Source: DATKWS01 sp035529435
Lineage (GTDB): Bacteria > Krumholzibacteriota > Krumholzibacteriia > Krumholzibacteriales > Krumholzibacteriaceae
Length of the DNA stretch: 16,324 bases
Assembly (NCBI GenBank): GCA_035529435.1
Contig: DATKWS010000196.1
Location: 1-16,324 of the forward strand
Direction: 5' to 3'
Below, piece by piece: positions 1 to 7,599 of this stretch. The position numbers and the translations under genes are program-made. Below the pieces are notes generated by a model. It was not told where the DNA came from, searched no databases, and saw only the letters and a program-made list of their open reading frames with translations. Every line of letters starts with the position of its first letter. The first letter of the stretch is position 1.

Positions 1-735
1 CTGGTCGTCTACATTCTTCCCTACCCCCGGTATGGATTTCTCGGGAGTTCGGCTTCGGGCAATACGGTCTTTCTCTCTCCCGGAGTCTGCGAACCGACCG
101 GCTGTTTCACAGCCTTCACCATCACGCATGAATTCGGTCACATCTTCCAGCACGTCTTCGCTCCCACCGATGAGAGCGGACGGTGGGAGAACTATCTCCG
201 CGTCCGCGGGATATACGACGATCCACGGTACACCGAGTCGTCACAACATCGGAATCGCCCCCGGGAGATCTTCGCAGAGGATTTCCGCTACCTGTTCGGG
301 GGGGAGGAGGCGTGCTACACGCATTCGCTCGAGAATTCGTCGTTGATGCTGCCCGACATGGTTGAAGGTTTGGAGGAGTTCTTCATCTCCCTGCTCTCGC
401 CGGTTGTTGCATCGGCGCCGGACGGGGAAACGCCGCCGCATGACGGTATCGTCTCATCAGCCAACTTTCCCAATCCGTTCAATCCGTCCACGACGATCGA
501 GGTCCTCTTCGGCCGGCCTGCCGAGGCCGCTCCGCATAACGTGGAACTCTCGATATACCGGGCGGACGGTTCCCTGGTCAGAACGCTCTACCGTGGAGAG
601 GTCGGCGGCACGGTGTTCCGCGCCGGGTGGGACGGCCGCGACGCCAGCGGCGCCGCCGCCCCGAGCGGAGTCTATTTCTATCGGTTCCGATCCGGAGCCG
701 AGGTCGCGACGGGGAAGATGCTGCTCGTCCGCTGA
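1..735 (+). CDS. Secreted zinc metalloprotease with C-terminal sorting domain (5' end missing)
   Basis: The open frame enters from the left edge, so the N-terminus, signal peptide and start are missing; 244 residues remain. Residues 43-47 read HEFGH, the HExxH zinc-binding and catalytic motif. A downstream FAED segment (residues 91-94) supplies a glutamate that could be the third zinc ligand of a gluzincin-type site. Residues about 155-244 form a FlgD-like/T9SS type A sorting domain: it opens with NPFNPSTTIEV, has a GWDGRD turn and ends with a GVYFYRF...GKMLLVR pattern. In FCB bacteria such domains sit at the C-terminus of exported proteins and direct secretion or surface attachment. The inference is a secreted or surface protease of unknown substrate. 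It ends 21 bases before the convergent rlmN, and no terminator is evident between them. The exact peptidase family cannot be named without the missing part. Confidence 0.85.
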   Translation: MVVYILPYPRYGFLGSSASGNTVFLSPGVCEPTGCFTAFTITHEFGHIFQHVFAPTDESGRWENYLRVRGIYDDPRYTESSQHRNRPREIFAEDFRYLFGGEEACYTHSLENSSLMLPDMVEGLEEFFISLLSPVVASAPDGETPPHDGIVSSANFPNPFNPSTTIEVLFGRPAEAAPHNVELSIYRADGSLVRTLYRGEVGGTVFRAGWDGRDASGAAAPSGVYFYRFRSGAEVATGKMLLVR

Positions 736-756
736 TTTCGTCCCGGGTCCCCCACG

Positions 757-1794
757 TCATCCATCATCGATCATTCGAGCGCGCAACTGCCCACAGGCGG
801 CGTTGATGTCACGCCCGCGGCTTCTCCGTACCGTGACGGCCGGCGTCCCGGGGAGGAGGAGACCGATGAAATGATCGAGCCGCCCCTGCGGGGGTGTCCT
901 GAACGGAGAGCCCTCCCATTCGTTGAAGGGGATCAGATTGATCTTGAACGGGCGCCCGGCCGTCATGGCGGCGAGCCGGGACGCGTCCTCATCCGAATCG
1001 TTGACGCCGTCGATGAGAACGTACTCGAGCGTCACCCTCGTCTTTCGCCGCACGGCGAACGAAGCGCCCGCGTCGAGGGTTTCGAAGAGGTCGAACACCC
1101 CGGGCATCAGCTTCCTCCGCACCCGGTTCGTGGTCGCGTTGAGCGAGATGGCGAGGCCGAAGCTGAGGTTCGATCCGGCGAGTTGCGTGATCATGTCGGG
1201 ACTCCCGATCGTGCTGACGGTGATCCGTTTCTCCCTGAGCGCAAAGGCATCCTCGGCGTTCAGTATCTCGAGGGCGCGCGTCAGATTCGGCAGGTTGAGG
1301 AGGGGTTCGCCCATCCCCATGAATACGATGTTGAACCGCTTCCGCGGCGGCAGGTAGCCCTTTTTGAAGAAGAGAACCTGATCGAGCATCTCATCGCTCC
1401 GCAGGTCGCGGATGAAACCGCCGCTGCCCGTCCGGCAGAACGAACAGCGCAGGGGGCATCCGATCTGGCTCGAGATGCATACCGTCCGATGCCCTCCCGA
1501 CTCTATCAGAACGGCCTCGACGAAGTTCCCGTCGTCACAGGCGAGGAGGAATTTCCGTGAATCGTCGTCCTTCGAGCGCACGCATTCGATCGCGTCGAAA
1601 GACGGGATAACGAATGAACCGTCGAGTGCGCCGCGCAGCGGGAGGGGGAGGTTGGTCATCTCGGCGAAGGTGCCCGCGCCCTTCTGGTAGAGCCACTGAA
1701 GGACCTGCCTCGTCCGGTGACGTGGTTCCCCCAAAGCCGCGAAGTAAGCTGCCAGCTCGTCGAGGGAGAGGTTTTTAATGTTCCGGCGTTCCAT
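757..1794 (-). CDS. rlmN: 23S rRNA (adenine-2503-C2)-methyltransferase RlmN (radical SAM)
   Basis: RlmN methylates C2 of A2503 in 23S rRNA, and of A37 in some tRNAs, by radical SAM chemistry in the cytoplasm. The 345-residue product has the usual family length. The radical-SAM [4Fe-4S] cysteines form CxxxCxxC at C113, C117 and C120. The two further cysteines needed for the methyl-transfer mechanism are visible: C106 in TVCISSQ and C334 in the C-terminal INAACGQL segment. GMGEP, the SAM-contacting motif, is at residues 160-164. The chosen ATG encodes MERRNIKNL and has GGAGG about 8 bases upstream. The same frame stays open a further 1 kb upstream, across the divergent regulator gene, but that extension has no family similarity and was discarded. 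The gene is divergent from the response regulator at 2093. Confidence 0.96.
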   Translation of the reverse strand: MERRNIKNLSLDELAAYFAALGEPRHRTRQVLQWLYQKGAGTFAEMTNLPLPLRGALDGSFVIPSFDAIECVRSKDDDSRKFLLACDDGNFVEAVLIESGGHRTVCISSQIGCPLRCSFCRTGSGGFIRDLRSDEMLDQVLFFKKGYLPPRKRFNIVFMGMGEPLLNLPNLTRALEILNAEDAFALREKRITVSTIGSPDMITQLAGSNLSFGLAISLNATTNRVRRKLMPGVFDLFETLDAGASFAVRRKTRVTLEYVLIDGVNDSDEDASRLAAMTAGRPFKINLIPFNEWEGSPFRTPPQGRLDHFIGLLLPGTPAVTVRRSRGRDINAACGQLRARMIDDG

Positions 1795-1962
1795 CGGTGT
1801 TTCCTCCACCCTCAATGATACATGATCAATCGCCCCCCTCCAAACCGAAAGGGCCCCGTACCGGGTCGTTCGGGGATCGCGCACGGGCGGCGAACATGCG
1901 GCGGGGAGGGGGAACGAGGCATCCGGATAGTGCGGGCGCAGGATCCCGTGTCGTTTTCTTCC

Positions 1963-1992
1963 TTGCCTGGCGTGGGTGAAACGCAATACACT
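1963..1992 (+). promoter_or_regulatory. Possible sigma-70 promoter for the response regulator
   Basis: TTGCCT at 1963-1968 and TACACT at 1987-1992 are separated by 18 bases, each matching 4 of 6 consensus positions. They lie in the roughly 300-base divergent region between rlmN and the regulator. The match is modest and may be chance; no clear operator or riboswitch was seen in the rest of this spacer. Confidence 0.22.
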
Positions 1993-2092
1993 ACCCTCAT
2001 ATACCGGGCACGAGGCATGCCGCGCCGCCCGGCGGTACATCATGCGGTCGTTCAGGGCGCGGCTGGGATTGTTGATGGAGGGTATCGTTTGA

Positions 2093-3472
2093 ATGAGCAA
2101 ACGCGTGTTGATCGTCGATGACGAGGAGAGTATCAGGAACTCCCTCGAGAAGCTCCTCGCGTACGAAAAGTACAAGGCGTATACGGCGGCCGACGGGAAA
2201 TCGGGCCTCGAGACGATTGCCGATGAGCGGATCGATATAGTCCTTCTCGATATCAAGATGCCGGGGATGGACGGCCTCGAGGTGCTCCAGAAGATCAAGG
2301 AGGTGCGCAGCGATCTTCCCGTTGTGATAATCTCCGGCCACGGTACGATCTCGACGGCGGTCGAGGCGACCAAGCTCGGTGCATTCGATTTCATAGAGAA
2401 GCCGATAGATCTCGAACGGCTCCTCCTGACGATACGGAACGGCATCAAGCAGGGAGAGCTCGCGCGGCAGAACATCCAGCTCAGGGAGCGCGCCGGCGCC
2501 AAGACGACGATCATCGGCGAACATCCCACCATCATGGCGATCATGGATACGATACGGCGGGTGGCGCCCACCAACGCGCGCGTGCTGATCATGGGCGAGA
2601 ACGGCTCGGGCAAGGAGCTGGTCGCCCGGAAACTCCACGAGCTCAGCAACCGCGTCGGTGAGCCGTTCATCGAGGTGAACTGTGCGGCGATCCCGGAGGA
2701 CCTGATTGAAAGTGAGCTGTTCGGACACGAGAAGGGCTCATTCACCGGTGCCATCTCCCAGAGGATCGGCAAGTTCGAGCTCGCGGACGGTGGAACGCTC
2801 TTTCTCGACGAGGTCGGCGACATGAGCCTCTCCGCCCAGGCGAAGGTACTCAGGGTTCTTCAGGAGTCGGTGTTCGAACGGGTCGGCGGTACCGAGACAA
2901 AGCGCGTGGATGTCCGCGTGATCGCGGCGACCAACAAGAATCTGCTCAATGAGGCGGGGAGGGGGAATTTCCGGGAGGATCTCTACTACCGTCTGAATGT
3001 GGTGCCGATCCGCATAGCGCCGCTTCGCGAACGCAGATCGGATATCAAGATACTCGCCGATTTCTTCCTCGTGGAGATCTTGGCCGAACTCGGCATAACG
3101 CAGAAGAAGCTCTCGCCGAAAGCGCTCGAAGCATTGATGGATTACTCCTGGCCGGGAAACGTCAGGGAGCTGCGTAATCTCATCGAACGGCTCTGCATCC
3201 TGGCGGGCGGTCCCGTAATCGAGCGGGAGGATCTCCCGCCGCTCGAACTGACGCGTGAGGAGGATATGTTGAAGGATCCCTTCGCCCTGAAGAGCTACCA
3301 GGAATTCAAGGATTTCACAGAGCGGGAGTTCCTCATCAAGAAACTCAGGGAAAACAATGGAAACGTCTCGAGGACGGCCCGGCAACTCGGTATGCAGCGG
3401 TCCAACCTCTACAAGAAACTCGAGAAGTTCGGCATCGACACGAAGAATCTGAACGAGCGCTCTACGGATTAA
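2093..3472 (+). CDS. NtrX/NtrC-like sigma-54-dependent response regulator
   Basis: This 459-residue protein has the standard three-part layout. A receiver domain spans about 4-120, with the acidic pocket D9/D10, phospho-acceptor D53 and K103. An AAA+ sigma-54-interaction domain spans about 140-375, with Walker A GENGSGKE 168-175, the GSFTGA sigma-54 contact loop 215-220, Walker B LDE 238-240, an intact sensor I ATN 280, an arginine-finger segment FREDLYYRL 293-301, and WPGNVREL 353-360. A Fis-type helix-turn-helix lies near 420-447. The C-terminal QRSNLYKKLEKFGI pattern resembles NtrX rather than NtrC or AtoC, but this is judged by eye. Phosphorylation would let it drive ATP-dependent opening of sigma-54 promoters. 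GGAGGG lies about 10 bases before the ATG. No histidine kinase gene is present in the window, so the partner is unknown. Confidence 0.93.
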   Translation: MSKRVLIVDDEESIRNSLEKLLAYEKYKAYTAADGKSGLETIADERIDIVLLDIKMPGMDGLEVLQKIKEVRSDLPVVIISGHGTISTAVEATKLGAFDFIEKPIDLERLLLTIRNGIKQGELARQNIQLRERAGAKTTIIGEHPTIMAIMDTIRRVAPTNARVLIMGENGSGKELVARKLHELSNRVGEPFIEVNCAAIPEDLIESELFGHEKGSFTGAISQRIGKFELADGGTLFLDEVGDMSLSAQAKVLRVLQESVFERVGGTETKRVDVRVIAATNKNLLNEAGRGNFREDLYYRLNVVPIRIAPLRERRSDIKILADFFLVEILAELGITQKKLSPKALEALMDYSWPGNVRELRNLIERLCILAGGPVIEREDLPPLELTREEDMLKDPFALKSYQEFKDFTEREFLIKKLRENNGNVSRTARQLGMQRSNLYKKLEKFGIDTKNLNERSTD

Positions 3473-3513
3473 GCCAGTTTTGTGCAATATCTCTGATAAG
3501 TATAAACACCTAT

Positions 3514-3564
3514 TTTGAAAAAAATAAGACAAATCGGTTAACTCCAATTTTTTCAAATATTTTT
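3514..3564 (+). terminator. Candidate AT-rich terminator after the response regulator
   Basis: TTTGAAAAAA (3514-3523) and TTTTTTCAAA (3548-3557) form a perfect 10-bp inverted repeat with a 24-base loop, followed by TATTTTT (3558-3564). It lies 40 bases past the regulator stop codon. The stem is almost all A:T and the loop is large, so it is a weak intrinsic terminator at best; it could instead be a protein-binding dyad. Confidence 0.35.
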
Positions 3565-3640
3565 CGCTTGAATCGTTTGACTTTGGGTGAAGCGGATATT
3601 AATTTTGAGGTGTGGGTGTTAAGGGTTTGATGGGTTGGAG

Positions 3641-3657
3641 GGGACCATCGGGGTCCC
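3641..3657 (+). promoter_or_regulatory. GC hairpin just upstream of a ribosome binding site
   Basis: GGGACC (3641-3646) and GGTCCC (3652-3657) make a 6-bp stem with a 5-base loop. It ends 5 bases before the Shine-Dalgarno AAGGAG (3662-3667) of the gene at 3677. Such a hairpin could influence translation initiation or mRNA stability. There is no T-run after it, so it is not an intrinsic terminator. Confidence 0.35.
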
Positions 3658-3676
3658 ATGATAAGGAGATGGTACC

Positions 3677-4027
3677 ATGAAGAGGCTCGCTCTTCTGATG
3701 ACCGTAACAATCATCGTATCCATCTTCGTTTCCTCTTCACTTCTTGCGTCGCCCCCACGAATCGAGAAACCGTTCATGTCGATTCGCTCATTTATCTCGC
3801 ACTACGTCATGCAGTTCATCGCCCCCTTCGAGGGATATATCGAACTGCCCGTGGTGGATGATAACGGGAGCGACGACAGGCTCGGCGGGGATGCGGATGA
3901 TTACGCGAATGGGCGTGGCAGCCTGCCGGAAGCAGACGAGGAACGGAGCGGACGGCTCAATGCCGGTCATGCGGTGATCGGTCCGGAAGCGTTCAAACCG
4001 ATATACAGGTTGTACTTCAGCCACTAG
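3677..4027 (+). CDS. Small secreted acidic protein of unknown function
   Basis: The product has 116 residues and is not a family I recognise. Residues 1-24 are a clear Sec signal peptide: MKR, a hydrophobic core through IVSIFV, then SSSLLA, with probable cleavage after A24. The mature part of about 92 residues has a mildly hydrophobic stretch at 38-60. An acidic, low-complexity segment rich in Asp, Glu and Gly follows (61-92), and the tail is IYRLYFSH. There is no cysteine and no lipobox. AAGGAG lies 9 bases before the ATG, which supports both the start and its being a real gene. It is 31 bases upstream of the TPR/sigma-54 activator gene and probably co-transcribed with it, so a functional link is possible. 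Nothing in the sequence states what it does. Confidence 0.72.
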   Translation: MKRLALLMTVTIIVSIFVSSSLLASPPRIEKPFMSIRSFISHYVMQFIAPFEGYIELPVVDDNGSDDRLGGDADDYANGRGSLPEADEERSGRLNAGHAVIGPEAFKPIYRLYFSH

Positions 4028-4058
4028 TACAGTCCGTATGCCACTTGAGGAGTAACCG

Positions 4059-7000
4059 ATGCCGGACGTCCCGCAAGGGAAAGAAAACTACGGGAAGAAA
4101 CGCCCGAAGCATAAATACGAATCGATCGGTTCCGCCGAGGAACTCGGTGATATGCACCTGTCCACGGAAAACTACTCCGTGGCACTCGAATATTACGAGC
4201 AGGCGCTTCAGAAAATACACCTGACGCCGGTACACAGCACCGACATGGTGCGGATCTACCGGAAAATCAGTGATTGTTACCGCAAGAAAGGGCTCCTGCG
4301 GGAGGCGATGACCTTCCTCAAGAGCGCCGAGGCCCACTGTGAGGAGGAAGACGAGATCGGTAAGGGGACCCTTGCCTGCCGGCGCGGTATCATTCTGTAT
4401 GATAAGGGGGATATAGAAAAAGCGCTTCGCGAGGCCTGCAATGCGTACCGCATACTCAGAACCAGTGACGAGCATCGCGAGGTGGCGCACACGCAACTCC
4501 TGATAGCAAACTGTTACGCCCGCTTTGGACGCAACAACGAGGCCGAGCAGTATTTCCTCGATGCCCTCAGCTCGTACCGCCGTATTAACGATTCGATCGG
4601 CGAATCCTACGTCCTCAACAACCTCGGATTGTTCCACAAGAACGCCTGCCGTTGGGGAAGGGCGCTGCATTTCCTGGGTAGGGCGCTCGATATCTGCAAC
4701 GATGTCGGGCTCACCCAGCATCGGGTGCGTGTAACGCTCAACCTCGGGATCGTCCATCTGAAACGGCGTGATTTCGCAAGCGCCGAGAGTTCTTTCACAT
4801 CAGCGCGCACCATGTCCAAGCAGATCGGCGACGATCTCAAGTACGCCCGTGCGACGATGATGCTTGGCGTTACGGAAACGAGGACCGACAATCTCGCCGC
4901 GGCGGAAAAGCACCTCTTCGAGGCGCGGGTTCTCGCCGAGCAGCGGCACTACGGGCGCGAGATCGCGCTGGCCGATGAATTCCTCGGGGACCTGATGACG
5001 GAGCGCGGCGAACTCGATAACGCGATAGAGAACTACCTCTCAAGCCTCTCGGCAGCGAAGAGGATCTGTCCCGAGGGAGATATTGTCGCGGAGGTTCTCC
5101 GCAGGATGATACACGTCTATTTTCTCCAGCGGAAAATCGAGGATGTTATCACCATAGGACGGCAGGCCGTGGAGATCGCCGGCAAGTGCGGCGAGCTGCA
5201 CGAGATCGGATTCATCAAGAGAACACTCGGTATGGCCTACTCGCATCTCGGCAAGGACGAAGAAGCGCGGGGCCATCTCATGGAGAGCGTGCGATTCTTC
5301 ATCGACGTGAACAATCCATACGAGGCCAATCGTTCGAATTACCAGATAGCCCGTTTTCTCCTCGGGAAGGGGGACCGCAAGTCGCTGGTAAAGGCGAAGG
5401 TGCTGATGAGTGAGGCACTCTCGTATTTCGAGAGGGCCGAGGAGTACCGGGATCTCGCCGAGAGTCATTTCCTCCTGGCGCACATCGAGCGAGAGCTCCA
5501 GGTGCGTGACGAATGCCTGCTCCATATGTACGAAGCCCAGCGGCTTGCAGAGGATCTCAAGGCCCGTAACCTCGTCAAGCGCATAAAACGGATGCGCAGG
5601 AAGGTGGAGGCCGAAGCGGCGGGGATCGCCGCTGATTATTTCAAGAAGGACGCGGTGCCGAACGAGGTGGCGAGCCTCATCGTCAACGATCCGCAGGCCG
5701 GCGCGTATCTCGATTATGTACTGGTCGATCTTATGCGCAAACTGACGGTGGGACACGGTTTTGTCGCGCTCTGTAATCGTACCAACGGCAACAAGAAGAT
5801 ACGGATACTGACCAGGCGCGGCGTCGAAGAGGAAACGACGCGAAGCCTGGCCGACTGGTTTCTCAGCCGGGAGGGTGAGGACCTATCACAGAGGCTCCTC
5901 ATCACCGACACGTTCCATGATAGGCGGTCCATGGGGATACGGGACATCCTCCCCGGACGCGCCGCACCCGTCTATTTCCATCCGCTCTGCTGCTGCCGGG
6001 AGCCGTTCGGTCTGCTCTTCTTCCAGTCCGATGAGCACGAAGGTGAATCACCGTGCCTCGGTTCCAATTTTGATATCGTTTCGACCTACGCGAGCTTTAT
6101 CGGTTTTCTCGTCCGGGGCATCTTCTCGGACGACGAGGGAATCGGTGCGCATGCCTCGAAGAGGAGCAATTTTCAGCAGATCATCACCAATGACGAGAAG
6201 ATGCGCACGGTGATCAGCCTTGCCGAACGGGTGGCCGTCTCCGATTCGACCGTTCTCATCATGGGTGAGACCGGAACGGGCAAGGGGCTCATCGCGGAGG
6301 CGATTCATCGGTTCAGCCCGCGGCACGACAAGAAGTTCGTGCACGTGAACTGCGCCGCCCTGCCCGAAACCCTTCTCGAGAGCGAGCTCTTCGGCCACGT
6401 GAAGGGATCATTCACCGGCGCCGTGAAGAACAAGAAGGGTCTGCTCGCCGAGGCCGACGGCGGTTCGATTTTCCTCGATGAGATCGGTAAAACCTCGCTC
6501 CCTCTCCAGGGTAAGCTGCTCCAGTTCCTCGATACGAAGAAGGTCCGGCCGGTCGGGAGTAATGAGATGTTCGACGTCGATGTGAGACTCATCTTCGCCT
6601 CGAAGGTCGATCTTCGAAAGCTCTGCCGGGAATCCAAGATGCTCGAGGATTTCTATTACCGCATCAGTGATTTTCCGCTTTCGATACCGCCGCTGCGTGA
6701 ACGTATGGATGATGTAAGGCTCCTCGCGGAACATTACCTGAGCCGTTTCTGCAGCGAATCGGGCAAGCGCATCCTCGGATTTTCCGATGAGGCCCTTGTC
6801 CTTCTCTGCAACCACGAGTGGCCGGGAAACGTCCGGGAGCTCGAAAAGATAGTGAAGCGTGCGATCATCCTCTCCGATGAGAACGGCGTAATCACACTCC
6901 GTGAGATCATGATGGATGAAGGTCTCAACGGCGGTGTGAGACCCGAGACACTCAGCGGGAAGGTACGTGAGCTTGAGAAACGGCTGATCACGGAAGCGCT

Positions 7001-7100
7001 GGCCCGGCATGGATGGAACCGCAGGTCCGCAGCCCTCGAGCTCGGCATCAGTTATCCTACTATCCTCAAGAAGATCCGCTCCTACAGAATCGAACGCTAG
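4059..7100 (+). CDS. TPR-GAF-AAA+ sigma-54 enhancer-binding transcription activator
   Basis: This 1013-residue cytoplasmic regulator has about twelve tetratricopeptide-type repeats over residues 25-500. A GAF-like sensory segment follows at about 530-690. A sigma-54-interaction AAA+ domain spans about 705-935: Walker A GETGTGKG 736-743, GSFTGA loop 783-788, Walker B FLDEIG 805-810, and WPGNVREL 921-928. A Fis-type helix-turn-helix lies near 980-1008. There is no receiver domain, so input probably comes through the TPR array (protein or peptide partner) and the GAF segment (small ligand). Compared with the canonical activator at 2093, sensor I reads FASK (846-849) instead of AATN, the first arginine-finger position is L862 instead of R (the second, R868, is kept), and Walker A ends in G instead of E. 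GAGGAG is 6 bases upstream of the ATG. The structured non-coding region immediately downstream carries sigma-54-type promoters that are obvious candidate targets. Confidence 0.92.
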   Translation: MPDVPQGKENYGKKRPKHKYESIGSAEELGDMHLSTENYSVALEYYEQALQKIHLTPVHSTDMVRIYRKISDCYRKKGLLREAMTFLKSAEAHCEEEDEIGKGTLACRRGIILYDKGDIEKALREACNAYRILRTSDEHREVAHTQLLIANCYARFGRNNEAEQYFLDALSSYRRINDSIGESYVLNNLGLFHKNACRWGRALHFLGRALDICNDVGLTQHRVRVTLNLGIVHLKRRDFASAESSFTSARTMSKQIGDDLKYARATMMLGVTETRTDNLAAAEKHLFEARVLAEQRHYGREIALADEFLGDLMTERGELDNAIENYLSSLSAAKRICPEGDIVAEVLRRMIHVYFLQRKIEDVITIGRQAVEIAGKCGELHEIGFIKRTLGMAYSHLGKDEEARGHLMESVRFFIDVNNPYEANRSNYQIARFLLGKGDRKSLVKAKVLMSEALSYFERAEEYRDLAESHFLLAHIERELQVRDECLLHMYEAQRLAEDLKARNLVKRIKRMRRKVEAEAAGIAADYFKKDAVPNEVASLIVNDPQAGAYLDYVLVDLMRKLTVGHGFVALCNRTNGNKKIRILTRRGVEEETTRSLADWFLSREGEDLSQRLLITDTFHDRRSMGIRDILPGRAAPVYFHPLCCCREPFGLLFFQSDEHEGESPCLGSNFDIVSTYASFIGFLVRGIFSDDEGIGAHASKRSNFQQIITNDEKMRTVISLAERVAVSDSTVLIMGETGTGKGLIAEAIHRFSPRHDKKFVHVNCAALPETLLESELFGHVKGSFTGAVKNKKGLLAEADGGSIFLDEIGKTSLPLQGKLLQFLDTKKVRPVGSNEMFDVDVRLIFASKVDLRKLCRESKMLEDFYYRISDFPLSIPPLRERMDDVRLLAEHYLSRFCSESGKRILGFSDEALVLLCNHEWPGNVRELEKIVKRAIILSDENGVITLREIMMDEGLNGGVRPETLSGKVRELEKRLITEALARHGWNRRSAALELGISYPTILKKIRSYRIER

Positions 7101-7232
7101 CGATCCGTTTACATTTTTTTACACTGTCATGAAATGAACACCCCTCCTGTTACGGGCAAACGCCGTTTCGACCCCTGTCACGTCGCGTCATGTGAAGATG
7201 TTTGCTATTATAATTGATAGCGAATATTAAAG

Positions 7233-7258
7233 TTACACGTTTCCCGAGGAGCGTGTAA
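7233..7258. repeat. TTACACG dyad, candidate activator binding site
   Basis: TTACACG (7233-7239) and CGTGTAA (7252-7258) form a perfect 7-bp inverted repeat separated by 12 bases. It lies about 150 bases upstream of the -24/-12-like element at 7384, a usual distance for an upstream activating sequence bound by a sigma-54 activator. An RNA hairpin is the alternative, but no T-run follows. Confidence 0.4.
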
Positions 7259-7273
7259 AACTTCTTTATACCC

Positions 7274-7316
7274 GTGCCGGTGTGCGGGCGTACCGGCGCC
7301 GGCATCGCTCGCCGGC
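7274..7316 (+). terminator. Overlapping GC-rich hairpins, possible terminator of the activator transcript
   Basis: Two overlapping stems can form: 7274-7281 with 7292-7299 (8 bp including one G:U), and GCCGGC 7298-7303 with GCCGGC 7311-7316 around a 7-base loop. The sequence after them, TCATTTATAA, is only weakly T-rich. They may end the transcript of the gene at 4059, but they are not a textbook intrinsic terminator. Confidence 0.3.
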
Positions 7317-7383
7317 TCATTTATAACTTATTGTAATATAATAAATTAACTGAGTGCTTGAATCTTGGCTCATTGACCATTTC

Positions 7384-7398
7384 TGGAATGGTGCTTGC
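7384..7398 (+). promoter_or_regulatory. Sigma-54-like -24/-12 element ahead of the first small RNA
   Basis: TGG (7384-7386), 8 bases, then TTGC (7395-7398) gives the invariant GG and GC at the spacing sigma-54 requires. The intervening AATG is a poor match to the preferred CACG, and the base after GC is G rather than A/T. The implied start is near 7410, 33 bases before the closing stem of the predicted RNA. Confidence 0.45.
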
Positions 7399-7409
7399 GA
7401 AGTCATAAA

Positions 7410-7555
7410 ACTGGTATCGGTTGGCGAAGGGGAAGTGGCGAATCCGGCGGGGTGCCCAAAATTTCATTCCCATAAGCTCTCCTGGAGCTTACATACGGGG
7501 AACGGTGGGGTCTCTAGGGAAAGAAAGAAGGGCACCCCGTCGGACAATTTTTTTT
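7410..7555 (+). ncRNA. Predicted small RNA A: stem-closed RNA ending in a T-run
   Basis: Positions 7443-7457 pair with 7530-7544 in a 15-bp stem (14 Watson-Crick pairs and one G:U at 7447/7540). The G:U would be a C/A mismatch on the other strand, which favours plus-strand RNA. The stem is followed after three bases by eight T (7548-7555). Inside it an apical arm forms: 7467-7471 pairs with 7498-7502, and TAAGCTC 7473-7479 pairs with GAGCTTA 7485-7491 over a 5-base loop. Large single-stranded stretches remain on both sides (7458-7466 and 7503-7529). A closing stem, large central bubble and apical hairpin resemble 6S RNA in outline, but the RNA is short for that class and no 6S identity is claimed. 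The start is inferred from the -24/-12-like element. The 15-bp repeat could also be the ends of a small mobile element, but no target-site duplication flanks it. Confidence 0.6.
7530..7555 (+). terminator. Terminator formed by the closing stem of RNA A
   Basis: The 3' arm (7530-7544) of the 15-bp GC-rich stem is followed by CAA and eight T (7548-7555). The 5' arm lies 72 bases upstream of the 3' arm, so the hairpin loop is unusually large, though it contains its own folded arm. The promoter of the next element begins only 7 bases after the T-run. Confidence 0.55.
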
Positions 7556-7561
7556 ACACAC

Positions 7562-7591
7562 TTGACGTTCCTGCCAGTGTTCTTGTATCCT
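7562..7591 (+). promoter_or_regulatory. Sigma-70-like promoter of RNA B
   Basis: TTGACG (7562-7567, 5 of 6) and TATCCT (7586-7591, 4 of 6) are 18 bases apart. The expected start, about 7598-7600, coincides with the first base pair of the structured RNA at 7600-7689. That coincidence is the main reason to believe it. Confidence 0.5.
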
Positions 7592-7599
7592 ACTATTAG

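Noticed and set aside
1795..2823. Upstream extension of the rlmN frame on the minus strand (688 residues in all)
   Set aside because: The extra residues are antisense to the response-regulator AAA+ domain, have no family similarity, and rlmN has its own good ribosome binding site and family-typical start at 1794.
7337..7342. Perfect TATAAT -10 box
   Set aside because: No acceptable -35 box lies 16-18 bases upstream (GGCTCA at 17) and it is in an AT-rich block where such hexamers arise by chance.
7443..7544. RNA A repeat as a miniature transposable element
   Set aside because: No target-site duplication flanks the 15-base repeats, and the T-run and G:U pair fit an RNA better; genome copy number would settle it.
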